Positions 45,467-52,708 of a stretch of DNA of 64,000 nucleotides are shown here, piece after piece. The notes under the pieces were generated by a model. It was not told the DNA's origin, did no database searches, and was given only the letters and a program-made list of their open reading frames with translations. Source of the stretch: a virus. The DNA is taken from positions 1 to 64,000 of the IMG/VR virus record IMGVR_UViG_3300023176_004727; one strand, written 5' to 3'. Position 1 is the stretch's first letter. Each line of letters starts with the position of its first letter. A program made the translations under genes and the position numbers.

Positions 45467-46006
45467 TCAAATTCTCCGCGAAATACATTTGTCGCAAATG
45501 TAATTTTCTCTAGCAAACATTGGATTGACATCAAAGGATTTATTGCATTGTGAGCATGTAACACTTTTAGTTTGATATTCTCTACGCTTTCTTTCTACTC
45601 TAGGAGAGTTAGAGTCATCAATACTGTTGAAGCCTCTTTCCTGCTCAGCCTCTTCTAAAACTCCAGCCATTGACTCAAACTTATTTTGACCAGAAGACTT
45701 TACCGACCGTTTTGGCTTGGATGATTTTATTGAGAAATTTTCATCTACTTTAGGTTCTGACTTTTTGGTTTTAGATCTACCGTTCCTTCTGTTCTTTTTG
45801 GGAGGATCTTGCTTCTCTAACTTTTCAAGTCTTTCCATCATATTTTTAAGACTGGCGGATAATTCATCCACAGGTTCTGGCTCTGGAATATCTACTTTTT
45901 CTCCGGAAATCATTTGATATGCTTCTGATATACATTCCCAATTACTGTCAATGATGCCATCATAGAGCAATTCCCGCACTTTATCAACTAAATCTGTTAA
46001 CGTCAT
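45467..46006 (-). CDS. hypothetical protein with C-terminal zinc ribbon
   Basis: 179 residues. The N-terminal 45 residues are a helical pair, followed by a coiled-coil-like acidic stretch (LSASLKNMMERLEKLEKQD), a long Lys/Ser-rich linker, and a C-terminal CSQCNKSFDVNPMFARENYI then CDKC zinc ribbon. It lies between the UvsY-like candidate and DnaB and overlaps the former as ATGA. A helicase-loading or recombination-to-replication link is tempting by position but not shown. SD GGAG before ATG 46006. Confidence 0.6.
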   Translation of the reverse strand: MTLTDLVDKVRELLYDGIIDSNWECISEAYQMISGEKVDIPEPEPVDELSASLKNMMERLEKLEKQDPPKKNRRNGRSKTKKSEPKVDENFSIKSSKPKRSVKSSGQNKFESMAGVLEEAEQERGFNSIDDSNSPRVERKRREYQTKSVTCSQCNKSFDVNPMFARENYICDKCISRRI

Positions 46007-46491
46007 TTAAAACTCCTAGCTTTTCCTAAATCTTGAAAAAGTGAAACCCTCTTCTTTATATCACGACAGGTTTCTGACAACATCTGAATACCAGCATACA
46101 GTCTTAAACGCGACTTTTCAATAGATTGTGCGTAAGTATTCTCAGAAATTATAGATTGCTTTTTTATTTCTGCTGGTAGAAATTTGTCATAGTTTGACCA
46201 TTGTTTAGCAAACAAATAGTTCAATGCTTCAACACACCAAGTATACTGACTACTTATTAAATCTAGCTTCTTTTGAAGAAGACCGCCATAATTCATCAGG
46301 GTAATTGCATTTGTAAAACATTCATCAGATGTTAAACTGATTATTTCTTCTGGCGGAAGATGTAATATGTGCGAATATTCATCACTATCTTTGTACTCTA
46401 CAATATTATTAGCCGCACAAAAGTTATCAATCCATTCTGTAAATTTGTCCAGTCCATCTATTCCAGAGACTGTTGAATCAAGTTCTTCCAT
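46003..46491 (-). CDS. putative recombination mediator (UvsY-like candidate)
   Basis: 162 residues, helical. The second half (LQKKLDLISSQYTWCVEALN; SRLRLYAGIQMLSETCRDIK; KRVSLFQDLGKA) recalls the layout of T4 UvsY, which ends in a helix 'LL..C..a....k.R......DM..fe.GK'. It is two genes downstream of recA in the same operon, as expected of a partner that loads RecA/UvsX on SSB-coated DNA. The likeness is weak and from memory; it could be an unrelated helical protein. Confidence 0.4.
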   Translation of the reverse strand: MEELDSTVSGIDGLDKFTEWIDNFCAANNIVEYKDSDEYSHILHLPPEEIISLTSDECFTNAITLMNYGGLLQKKLDLISSQYTWCVEALNYLFAKQWSNYDKFLPAEIKKQSIISENTYAQSIEKSRLRLYAGIQMLSETCRDIKKRVSLFQDLGKARSFK

Positions 46492-46883
46492 TCTGACCTC
46501 TCATTGTATGGCAATGTGACAATTTTGATTTCGTTCAACCGACACCACTCTATTTTATCGGAATCTCTCTGTTTTGCAAGCACAAAATCCATTTTATTTT
46601 TGTGAAAAAACGGAGAATATTCATAGTGCTGCTGACCATGAACTTCGATCACAAGCATTAATTCAGGCAAGAAAAAGTCGGCATATAATAAAGAGCCTCT
46701 GCCAAGACGTTTAGATCCGGGCAGAGTGACTTCTTCATATAAAGAGTAGGTAGGCCAATTCTCTTTAATTAACTCTCTAGCTTGTTTATGGTATGATGAT
46801 TTTTTGGATCTGAAGTTCCTAGACTTATTTTTAGCATAATTAAACTTATGTTCTTTTCCATCTAATCCAGTAACTCTAAACAT
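46458..46883 (-). CDS. Vsr/DUF559-like PD-(D/E)XK nuclease
   Basis: 141 residues. Active-site region: SLLYADFFLPELMLVIEVHG followed by QQHYEYSPFFH, then FVLAKQRDSDKIEWCRLNEI and KIVTLPYNE. The D...E.HG.QH order and the Q/K-rich helix match Vsr-like phage nucleases found beside replication genes. Unlike the gene at 30565 there is no NUMOD region, so a resident repair or recombination nuclease is as likely as a mobile one. It overlaps recA by 8 bases and the next gene by 34. Confidence 0.65.
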   Translation of the reverse strand: MFRVTGLDGKEHKFNYAKNKSRNFRSKKSSYHKQARELIKENWPTYSLYEEVTLPGSKRLGRGSLLYADFFLPELMLVIEVHGQQHYEYSPFFHKNKMDFVLAKQRDSDKIEWCRLNEIKIVTLPYNERSEWKNLIQQSLE

Positions 46884-47919
46884 CCTTTAGCATACCATTA
46901 ACCTGTGCCTTTACTTGATCAAAAATATCCTGTCGCTCTACAAGGAATTCATAAATCTTTGCCTGTCCTTGAAACTTAGGAGGCTCTTTAAATTCTTCGC
47001 TGCCCTCCAAGAATGGAATTGAATACCAAGCCCCGGCCTTGTCTATGATGCCAAATGATTCTGCTAGATCTATCATTTCTTTTTCTTTGTCAATACCTTT
47101 GCCATATCTAATATGGCTAACACATTCTGTTCCAGATGCACCCATAGAAGAACATGCTACTTTCCAATGAACAAGCTGTCCAATCTTTTTACCATTTTCT
47201 TCCCATGGTTCTATCTTTGCAATATCAATTCTAGTATCAGCCTGATACTGAATCATTACACCGCAGTCTGGAATTTTGACTTTACCGTATCCAGATGTGT
47301 TTGTAATATAATGCGTAATAATCAATACGATAATTTTGTTTTTTACTACTGTTTGCGAAGTCTTTTTTACCCAATGCGACAATAGTTTTGGAAGGGTTGC
47401 ACGAAGTGAACCAGATGCACTCTCTTCAAGTTCTGACCTTGGCACTAAAGAAGAACATGAGTCAATCACGCATACAGCACCTTTATTTTCAGGACGCTTT
47501 ATTAGTTCTTCAGCAATATTTAAGAAGTCTTCAGCGGATAGAGACTCTCCATCTTCTGGACTATGAACAATTTGTATTTTGTTTAAATCTAAACCTTCTG
47601 TACCAGAGAGATTATAAGCCTTTAATCGACTTTCGCCATCAACATAGATTACTGGACGATTATCATCTTGAGCATTTTTACAAATCTGCAAACATGTTGT
47701 GCTCTTTCCAGTTTTGGGATCTCCAGAAATAATATTCCAAGACGCCTCTCTAATTCCTCCATTAAGAGCTAGATCAAGTTTTGGACTTACGGTGATGCAC
47801 TTTAGATCTGCCATGCTTTGAATTAGCTCTGATCCTTTAGATACGACTTTACCGAAGGCTCTTTGAATAGCCTTGTCGTTGCTCAAATCCACTTTCTTTT
47901 TTTTCTTATCGTCTGCCAT
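46876..47919 (-). CDS. recA: RecA/UvsX-family recombinase
   Basis: 347 residues. Walker A GDPKTGKSTTCLQ near residues 66-78, IYVDGESRL after it, Walker B AVCVIDSCSSLVPRSE, the strand VLIITHYITNTSGYG in the place of the Q-loop L2 region, and RIDIAKIEPW. The shorter length and altered L2 loop are as in phage RecA-like proteins. It catalyses strand exchange for recombination-dependent replication and repair. Basic N-terminus (DDKKKKK) may help DNA binding. It heads a group with two nucleases and a mediator candidate. Confidence 0.9.
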   Translation of the reverse strand: MADDKKKKKVDLSNDKAIQRAFGKVVSKGSELIQSMADLKCITVSPKLDLALNGGIREASWNIISGDPKTGKSTTCLQICKNAQDDNRPVIYVDGESRLKAYNLSGTEGLDLNKIQIVHSPEDGESLSAEDFLNIAEELIKRPENKGAVCVIDSCSSLVPRSELEESASGSLRATLPKLLSHWVKKTSQTVVKNKIIVLIITHYITNTSGYGKVKIPDCGVMIQYQADTRIDIAKIEPWEENGKKIGQLVHWKVACSSMGASGTECVSHIRYGKGIDKEKEMIDLAESFGIIDKAGAWYSIPFLEGSEEFKEPPKFQGQAKIYEFLVERQDIFDQVKAQVNGMLKDV

Positions 47920-47922
47920 TTA

Positions 47923-48420
47923 TTACAAGCCTTTCAATATATTTCTGCCATACCCAAACGGTTTCGATACTTCAGTCTTATTATTTTCAGAAATTACTAT
48001 CTCTGTTTCTTTACGCTCTTTCTCAAACTTTTCGATTATAGGAATTAGCTTATCCCTATTTTCTTTTTTGGATAACTTCAATATAAACTTAGCCTGTGGT
48101 GATTTTATTGCTTTTATTACTGAGTCGGCGTGATAGTCTTTCAGTAGTTTGTTTGCCGCAATAACTTCGCCCTTATAAGCACCATGCAACTTATTTCCTT
48201 GCAGCCAGAAACTCTCTGCGTTTTTGCCAGAATTGAAATACTCATTTCTTTTCTGGAATATCAACTCCGCAATGTAATTTCCGGGCGTTACATAGCCAGC
48301 CTTATGCATAGATTTATAAGGAGTCTTTTCCGTGCATTGAGCAACTCGCTGCTTACTTATCTGCTCGGATTTTGTGGATGTGATTTGTGTCTTTTTTTGC
48401 TGCTCGTTTTTTTGATGCAT
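47923..48420 (-). CDS. hypothetical basic protein
   Basis: 165 residues from ATG 48420, with GGAGAAAGG directly upstream; a GTG one codon earlier is possible. Lys-rich and helical, with GYVTPGNYIAELIFQKRNEY and AESFWLQGNKLHGAYKGEVI. The first 23 codons overlap the previous gene in another frame. No family recognised. Placement directly before recA suggests a DNA-related role. Confidence 0.6.
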   Translation of the reverse strand: MHQKNEQQKKTQITSTKSEQISKQRVAQCTEKTPYKSMHKAGYVTPGNYIAELIFQKRNEYFNSGKNAESFWLQGNKLHGAYKGEVIAANKLLKDYHADSVIKAIKSPQAKFILKLSKKENRDKLIPIIEKFEKERKETEIVISENNKTEVSKPFGYGRNILKGL

Positions 48421-48721
48421 CACCTTTCTCCGAAGCCTCTTTACTCATTACTGCGTATCCACGCTTAGAATTGATATTCATAAGTTTATCAACTGTGAAA
48501 TCATTAGTAGCTTTGTTTTTGCATTCATCATAGTACGATGAAACTACAGATTTGTCAAGTCCTAAATCAGAAGAAACATCAGATAAAGTCATACTGGAGC
48601 ATTTGCTTTCAATGTAAAATTTTTGAACTTTAGAAAGTTCGTCAGTAGTTGCTTTGGCTTCGACATTTTCTTGTGCTTTAGGTTGTCTATTCGTTCTTCT
48701 TTTGGTTTTTTTGGTCGGCAT
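48353..48721 (-). CDS. small basic protein with possible HTH
   Basis: 122 residues. Residues about 28-67 (KVQKFYIESKCSSMTLSDVS then SDLGLDKSVVSSYYDECK) look like a helix-turn-helix. Both ends are very basic (KKTKRRTNRQPK; KGDASKKRAAKKD), suiting DNA binding. GGAGG precedes ATG 48721. Its last 71 bases overlap the following gene out of frame. Confidence 0.55.
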   Translation of the reverse strand: MPTKKTKRRTNRQPKAQENVEAKATTDELSKVQKFYIESKCSSMTLSDVSSDLGLDKSVVSSYYDECKNKATNDFTVDKLMNINSKRGYAVMSKEASEKGDASKKRAAKKDTNHIHKIRADK

Positions 48722-48950
48722 TTATATCCTCCATTAATAAATCGGTTTTTAAAATAAGTTCTAATCGTTCTTTAAGAGATTTTATGCAATCAATGTATGA
48801 CTCATGTTTTTCTTCAATTTGAAATTTACGACATAAATCATAGCCGATAAAATCTACTTCTTCTTTACCCAAAGGCTGTAGCAAGGTATTTCCATTAGTG
48901 ACGGTTCCAATGTATGGAACTATCATAATTACACTTTTGTATTCTTCCAT
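48687..48950 (-). CDS. small hypothetical protein
   Basis: 87 residues. The N-terminal part is hydrophobic (SVIMIVPYIGTVTNGN), then a helical acidic half. Starts at a TAATG overlap with the FmdB-like gene and overlaps the next gene by 35 bases. No recognised family. Confidence 0.5.
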   Translation of the reverse strand: MEEYKSVIMIVPYIGTVTNGNTLLQPLGKEEVDFIGYDLCRKFQIEEKHESYIDCIKSLKERLELILKTDLLMEDINADQKNQKKNE

Positions 48951-49291
48951 TATCCGCCCTCTATGAAACGACGTTTTTGCTCCGAATTCATTTTATTGAT
49001 TTGAGAGTTTATTTCTTTCTTTGCTTCTTTTAGTGCAGATTTTTTAGAATCTTTATCTTGCAGTGTTCGCTCTTGAACTTCTGACTGTCCAAGCCTTTTA
49101 GCGTTACGCTCAGATAGCTGACCAATCGTAGTTGCCTCTTGACGAACAAATACCATTGGGGGATGAATCACTCTTTCAAGCGTATCATTTCCGCAACTGA
49201 TACAATATATTATAGCCTTTTCGGTTATGCTTTGGTATACATCTTTTAGCTCGGTTTCACAATTTGAGCATAAATAGTCATATGTTGGCAT
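48950..49291 (-). CDS. FmdB-like zinc-ribbon protein
   Basis: 113 residues. MPTYDYLCSNCETELKDVYQ then YCISCGNDTLERVIHPP is the FmdB zinc ribbon (MP.Y.Y.C..C...f......C..Cg). The rest is a basic, helical tail. Small FmdB proteins are common in phages; they are thought to act in transcription or as regulators but the role is not settled. Coupled by TAATG to the phoH gene. Confidence 0.75.
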   Translation of the reverse strand: MPTYDYLCSNCETELKDVYQSITEKAIIYCISCGNDTLERVIHPPMVFVRQEATTIGQLSERNAKRLGQSEVQERTLQDKDSKKSALKEAKKEINSQINKMNSEQKRRFIEGG

Positions 49292-49998
49292 TATTCCTCC
49301 AATGCTCTCAGGATTTCCCCAATAATTCCATTTCTTTGAATGTCATCATAGGTTAGATAACAAACTCCAACCCCTTCAATATTTCCAACTTTTCTTATTA
49401 AAGTTTCAAGCCCGCTACGAGATCTTAAATCGGTTTGATTGATATCCCCATTGATAATAACCTTGGAATTCTTGCCCATGCGAGTGATAAACATTTTTAA
49501 TTGATCCAAGGTGCAGTTTTGTGCTTCGTCCAAAATCATGCAACAATAATCAAAGGTTGCACCTCTCATGACTTCAAGCGGTTCATAACGAATCTTGCCG
49601 TCATTATAGTGGAGGCCATAGTTAGCCTGACCAAGAAAATTCTTAATATTTTCCTCAATAGGCTTTAGGTAAGGTGCAATCTTTTCATTCATCTCTCCGG
49701 GAAGTGATCCTAATTCTTTTCCGGAGCATACTAATGGACGAGTTGCAATAATTTTGTCGTAACTTCCTTCATGCAAAAAATTGGCAAACATCCCAGCACT
49801 AATATAAGATTTCCCAGAACCAGCAGGTCCAACACAAATTGTGATTGGATTATTAATAATCGACATAATATAATTATGATGATTGTCTGTTTTAGCAGTA
49901 ACGGATTTAACCGCCGTTCTTGACTGTTTATCTTTCCTTTTATTTACTGGTCTAAAATCTGGTTTATTGACTGGTCTTCTTGTTCTTTTTTTTCTCAT
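49291..49998 (-). CDS. phoH: PhoH-family ATPase
   Basis: 235 residues: basic N-terminal 40, then the PhoH core with Walker A CVGPAGSGKSYISAGM, TRPLVCSGKELGSLPGEMNE, FDYCCMILDEAQNCTLDQLK (Walker B and the Q-N motif) and SKVIINGDINQTDLR. PhoH proteins are P-loop enzymes with RNA helicase or nuclease links, widespread in aquatic phages, function in infection unclear. It lies between FmdB and a virion-type protein in the replication operon. Confidence 0.88.
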   Translation of the reverse strand: MRKKRTRRPVNKPDFRPVNKRKDKQSRTAVKSVTAKTDNHHNYIMSIINNPITICVGPAGSGKSYISAGMFANFLHEGSYDKIIATRPLVCSGKELGSLPGEMNEKIAPYLKPIEENIKNFLGQANYGLHYNDGKIRYEPLEVMRGATFDYCCMILDEAQNCTLDQLKMFITRMGKNSKVIINGDINQTDLRSRSGLETLIRKVGNIEGVGVCYLTYDDIQRNGIIGEILRALEE

Positions 49999-50009
49999 GT
50001 ATTAGCTTC

Positions 50010-51209
50010 TTATGTTAAATCTGTAACACTTTTCTTAGCTTCCCAGAATCTACAACTCCAATATCTTGCCTTCCATTTAGGACCGGGATTAGTATCGCAT
50101 TGATGACGGGCACGGAAATTCTTACGCCTCTGAGGATCATCGCGTTTAATATCCATGTTTGGATCGCCAAAATTCACCTTTACGATATTACCCTTATCAT
50201 TTTTAACATAAACGCTAAACTTCTTTGGACCCTTTGGAGTTCTAAAGGGCTTATTGAGTTTAACATTCTTCTTCTTTTTTTCCGCCATTAATGATTCAAC
50301 ATCGTCTTCTTCTTCATCATTATCGTTATCTTCATCCAAAGAAGCATACATAACTGAATCAAAAATAGCCTCAATAAAATGCTCAGCTTTAGAGATCTTA
50401 TCCTTAGTCCATTCTTCAAATGCCACAGGCTTAGTTTCTAGCATTTCTACTAATTCCATAAGCTGCATGTGCATTTTCATAATTTGTGCAACTTGCATTG
50501 ACCCTTCTTCATATTCAGCCTTGGTGCTTTTTGGATGCGACTTTGGCAAAAGATCATTGTCTTGTTTGTAATTAGGATTACTTGGTCTACCATTTCTCAT
50601 TAAATAAAGAAAGGCATTAACTCTTGCCATAGCCCATCCATCCCTTGACATATTTGGGTGATGACTTGTGGAGAAAGCACCGGCACCACGACGATACACA
50701 GCTTTAAGCTGACCAAGGGTTGCTTTGCTGCCCTTTCCTTTTTCAGAAACTTTGGCATTATGTTCAGAAACTTTGCTCTGTAGTTTAGATATTGTTTCTT
50801 TGCTTAGTGTAATTTTACCCTTATCATCTTTAGCACTATCTGGCTTATTCTTTTTGGAACCCTTCTTTCGATCTTTTTTAGGTGCTGGAGTTTTTCTTGG
50901 ATCATTCTTTGGAGGTTTGCCATACTGTACAGCAATCGAATAATCTTCAGACTCTTCTCCAAAGTCTAAATATTCGTCTTCCGCTGGAATATACATCTTT
51001 GATTCATCAGTGATGATTTCTGTTGAACCAAATGTTTGATCGTAATAGTTATCTTTTACTTGATCAGCAGTAGACGCCTTAGATGACTGTTGACAAACGG
51101 CATACCTTTGTGAAGCGTCTGGATATTCTTCGTTCATTTTTGGATTAGACATACATCTGGACAAAAAATCAGTTCTGTCTTCATCAGGTTTTCTTTGTGG
51201 AATTGGCAT
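50010..51209 (-). CDS. multidomain protein with DUF5824-like centre
   Basis: 399 residues in three parts. N-terminus MPIPQRKPDEDRTDFLSRCM with EYPDASQRYAVCQ is a short module often seen at the start of phage prohead or portal-associated proteins. The centre (TLGQLKAVYRRGAGAFSTSH, WAMARVNAFLYLMRNG, DNDLLPKSHP) matches what I know as DUF5824-like. The C-terminus (SVYVKNDKGNIVKVNFGDPN, KRDDPQRRKNFRARHQCD, KARYWSCRFW) is another recurrent phage module. Acidic low-complexity linkers join them. A packaging, protease-substrate or scaffold role is possible; none is shown. Confidence 0.55.
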   Translation of the reverse strand: MPIPQRKPDEDRTDFLSRCMSNPKMNEEYPDASQRYAVCQQSSKASTADQVKDNYYDQTFGSTEIITDESKMYIPAEDEYLDFGEESEDYSIAVQYGKPPKNDPRKTPAPKKDRKKGSKKNKPDSAKDDKGKITLSKETISKLQSKVSEHNAKVSEKGKGSKATLGQLKAVYRRGAGAFSTSHHPNMSRDGWAMARVNAFLYLMRNGRPSNPNYKQDNDLLPKSHPKSTKAEYEEGSMQVAQIMKMHMQLMELVEMLETKPVAFEEWTKDKISKAEHFIEAIFDSVMYASLDEDNDNDEEEDDVESLMAEKKKKNVKLNKPFRTPKGPKKFSVYVKNDKGNIVKVNFGDPNMDIKRDDPQRRKNFRARHQCDTNPGPKWKARYWSCRFWEAKKSVTDLT

Positions 51210-51218
51210 AGTTTAACC

Positions 51219-51632
51219 TCATAAATCTTGTTCTTTAACAAAAACACCATCTACCATCCTACCCTTACGGTCCTTTATATCATTATATGCTGTTTCTAAA
51301 CATTGTGCGAGAGTAATTTTGTTACGCTCCATAATATTTAGCATAACAACCATCATATCACCTAAATCATCACGGACATCTTTACCCTTACATACACTAT
51401 CAGAAAGTTCGCCAAGTTCTTGTAGCAGCTTTAGTGTTTGATCTTTATCAGAACTTCCATCAATTAAGTTTCTATCATAATGCCATTGAACAATATCGTC
51501 TACCAAATCGCATACTGTATTATACAACAATTCTTTCTCGCTGGCTTGTCTCATTTTAAGTCCTTCTGTTTTTGAAAACTCAATAGGTGAATCATCAACA
51601 TATCCTGTTACATGAATATACTCGTCTGTCAT
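51219..51632 (-). CDS. MazG-like nucleotide pyrophosphohydrolase
   Basis: 137 residues. The all-alpha NTP-PPase core is visible: LKLLQELGELSDSVCKGKDV (E..E helix), then RDDLGDMMVVMLNIMERNKI (D...D), then AYNDIKDRKGRMVDG. These enzymes hydrolyse NTPs or dNTPs to monophosphates, or lower ppGpp, and phages carry them with nucleotide metabolism genes as here, next to ribonucleotide reductase. Start overlaps the nrdB stop (ATGA). Confidence 0.82.
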   Translation of the reverse strand: MTDEYIHVTGYVDDSPIEFSKTEGLKMRQASEKELLYNTVCDLVDDIVQWHYDRNLIDGSSDKDQTLKLLQELGELSDSVCKGKDVRDDLGDMMVVMLNIMERNKITLAQCLETAYNDIKDRKGRMVDGVFVKEQDL

Positions 51633-52708
51633 AGTCCCAAATCTCCAAAATCCATATCGTCTAAATCATTCTTACTTGCACCAATCTTGTAGGATGTAAT
51701 CTCATGCTCTTGTGGTGCGACCTGAACAGCCTCACTGTTAAGCCAAGGCTCTGTCCATCCAGAAATAGGATTCTTTAATCCAGTCTCATATGGTAGCCCA
51801 ATTACCTTGCGTCGAGATTGACATAGCCAGTCGATATACTGATGCATAACGGTTTCGTTAAGCCCAATAATAGATCCATCTTTAAATAGATAAGAGGCCC
51901 ATTCTTTTTCTTCTCGTGCGGCAGAGTCAAACATCCCGCAGGCCAATTCTTCACATTCCTTAGCAGTTTTAATAAACCCTTCATCTTCCACGCTATGTAG
52001 AATTTTTAGGATCTCTTGAGTATTGTAAAGATGCAATGCCTCGTCTCTTTTAATCAATTTAACAATATCAGCATTGCCAATCATCTTCTTATTTTCAGCA
52101 AATGCAAATGCACAGATAAAGCTAACATAAAATCTTACAGCTTCAAGAATATTGATACTAACAAGTGTAAGATAAATCTGTTTCTTTAGATCTTTAGTAG
52201 ATCCTTTCTTTGTGAGATTGCTCAATGCGTCATATTCTTTAATAGCAACGTCTGCTCTTTTAAGGATTTCCTTATCAGTTAGACAGCTATCAAGAACTTC
52301 AGACGGATCGTTATAAACATTCTTAATAATGTAAGTATAGCTATAACTATGGATTTGCTCAAAGAATTCCCAAGTCTTCATACATGCTTCAAGTTCTGGA
52401 CTTGATACATATTCAAGAAGTGTAGGAACCCCTCGACAAATAACACTATCCATCATAGTCTGATATTTAAGATTGCTTGTAAAGATAAACCGCTCATTCT
52501 CGGACATGATATTATCATCCTTGAAATCGTTGCGATCTTTCTTTAATTCAATTTCTTCTGGTCTCCAAAAGAACTCCATCTGCTTTTTAAAGAGATCAAA
52601 GAATACAGGATATTTAAATTTATCGTATCTCTGTAGAGCTAGATCTTCGCCAAGAAACAAAGGCTGGTTACTGTAATCGACATTCTTCTTGTTTAAAATC
52701 GTTTTCAT
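51629..52708 (-). CDS. nrdB: ribonucleotide reductase small subunit (class Ia)
   Basis: 359 residues from ATG 52708 (ATGA overlap with nrdA, AGGAG upstream). TSNLKYQTMMDSV carries the first metal Asp; FFEQIHSYSYTYII carries Glu, His and the radical Tyr in the same spacing as E. coli NrdB (E115, H118, Y122); KRDEALHLYNTQEI carries the second Glu/His set. The C-terminus DMDFGDLGL is the tail that docks on NrdA. It builds the diferric tyrosyl radical for dNTP synthesis. Confidence 0.92.
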   Translation of the reverse strand: MKTILNKKNVDYSNQPLFLGEDLALQRYDKFKYPVFFDLFKKQMEFFWRPEEIELKKDRNDFKDDNIMSENERFIFTSNLKYQTMMDSVICRGVPTLLEYVSSPELEACMKTWEFFEQIHSYSYTYIIKNVYNDPSEVLDSCLTDKEILKRADVAIKEYDALSNLTKKGSTKDLKKQIYLTLVSINILEAVRFYVSFICAFAFAENKKMIGNADIVKLIKRDEALHLYNTQEILKILHSVEDEGFIKTAKECEELACGMFDSAAREEKEWASYLFKDGSIIGLNETVMHQYIDWLCQSRRKVIGLPYETGLKNPISGWTEPWLNSEAVQVAPQEHEITSYKIGASKNDLDDMDFGDLGL

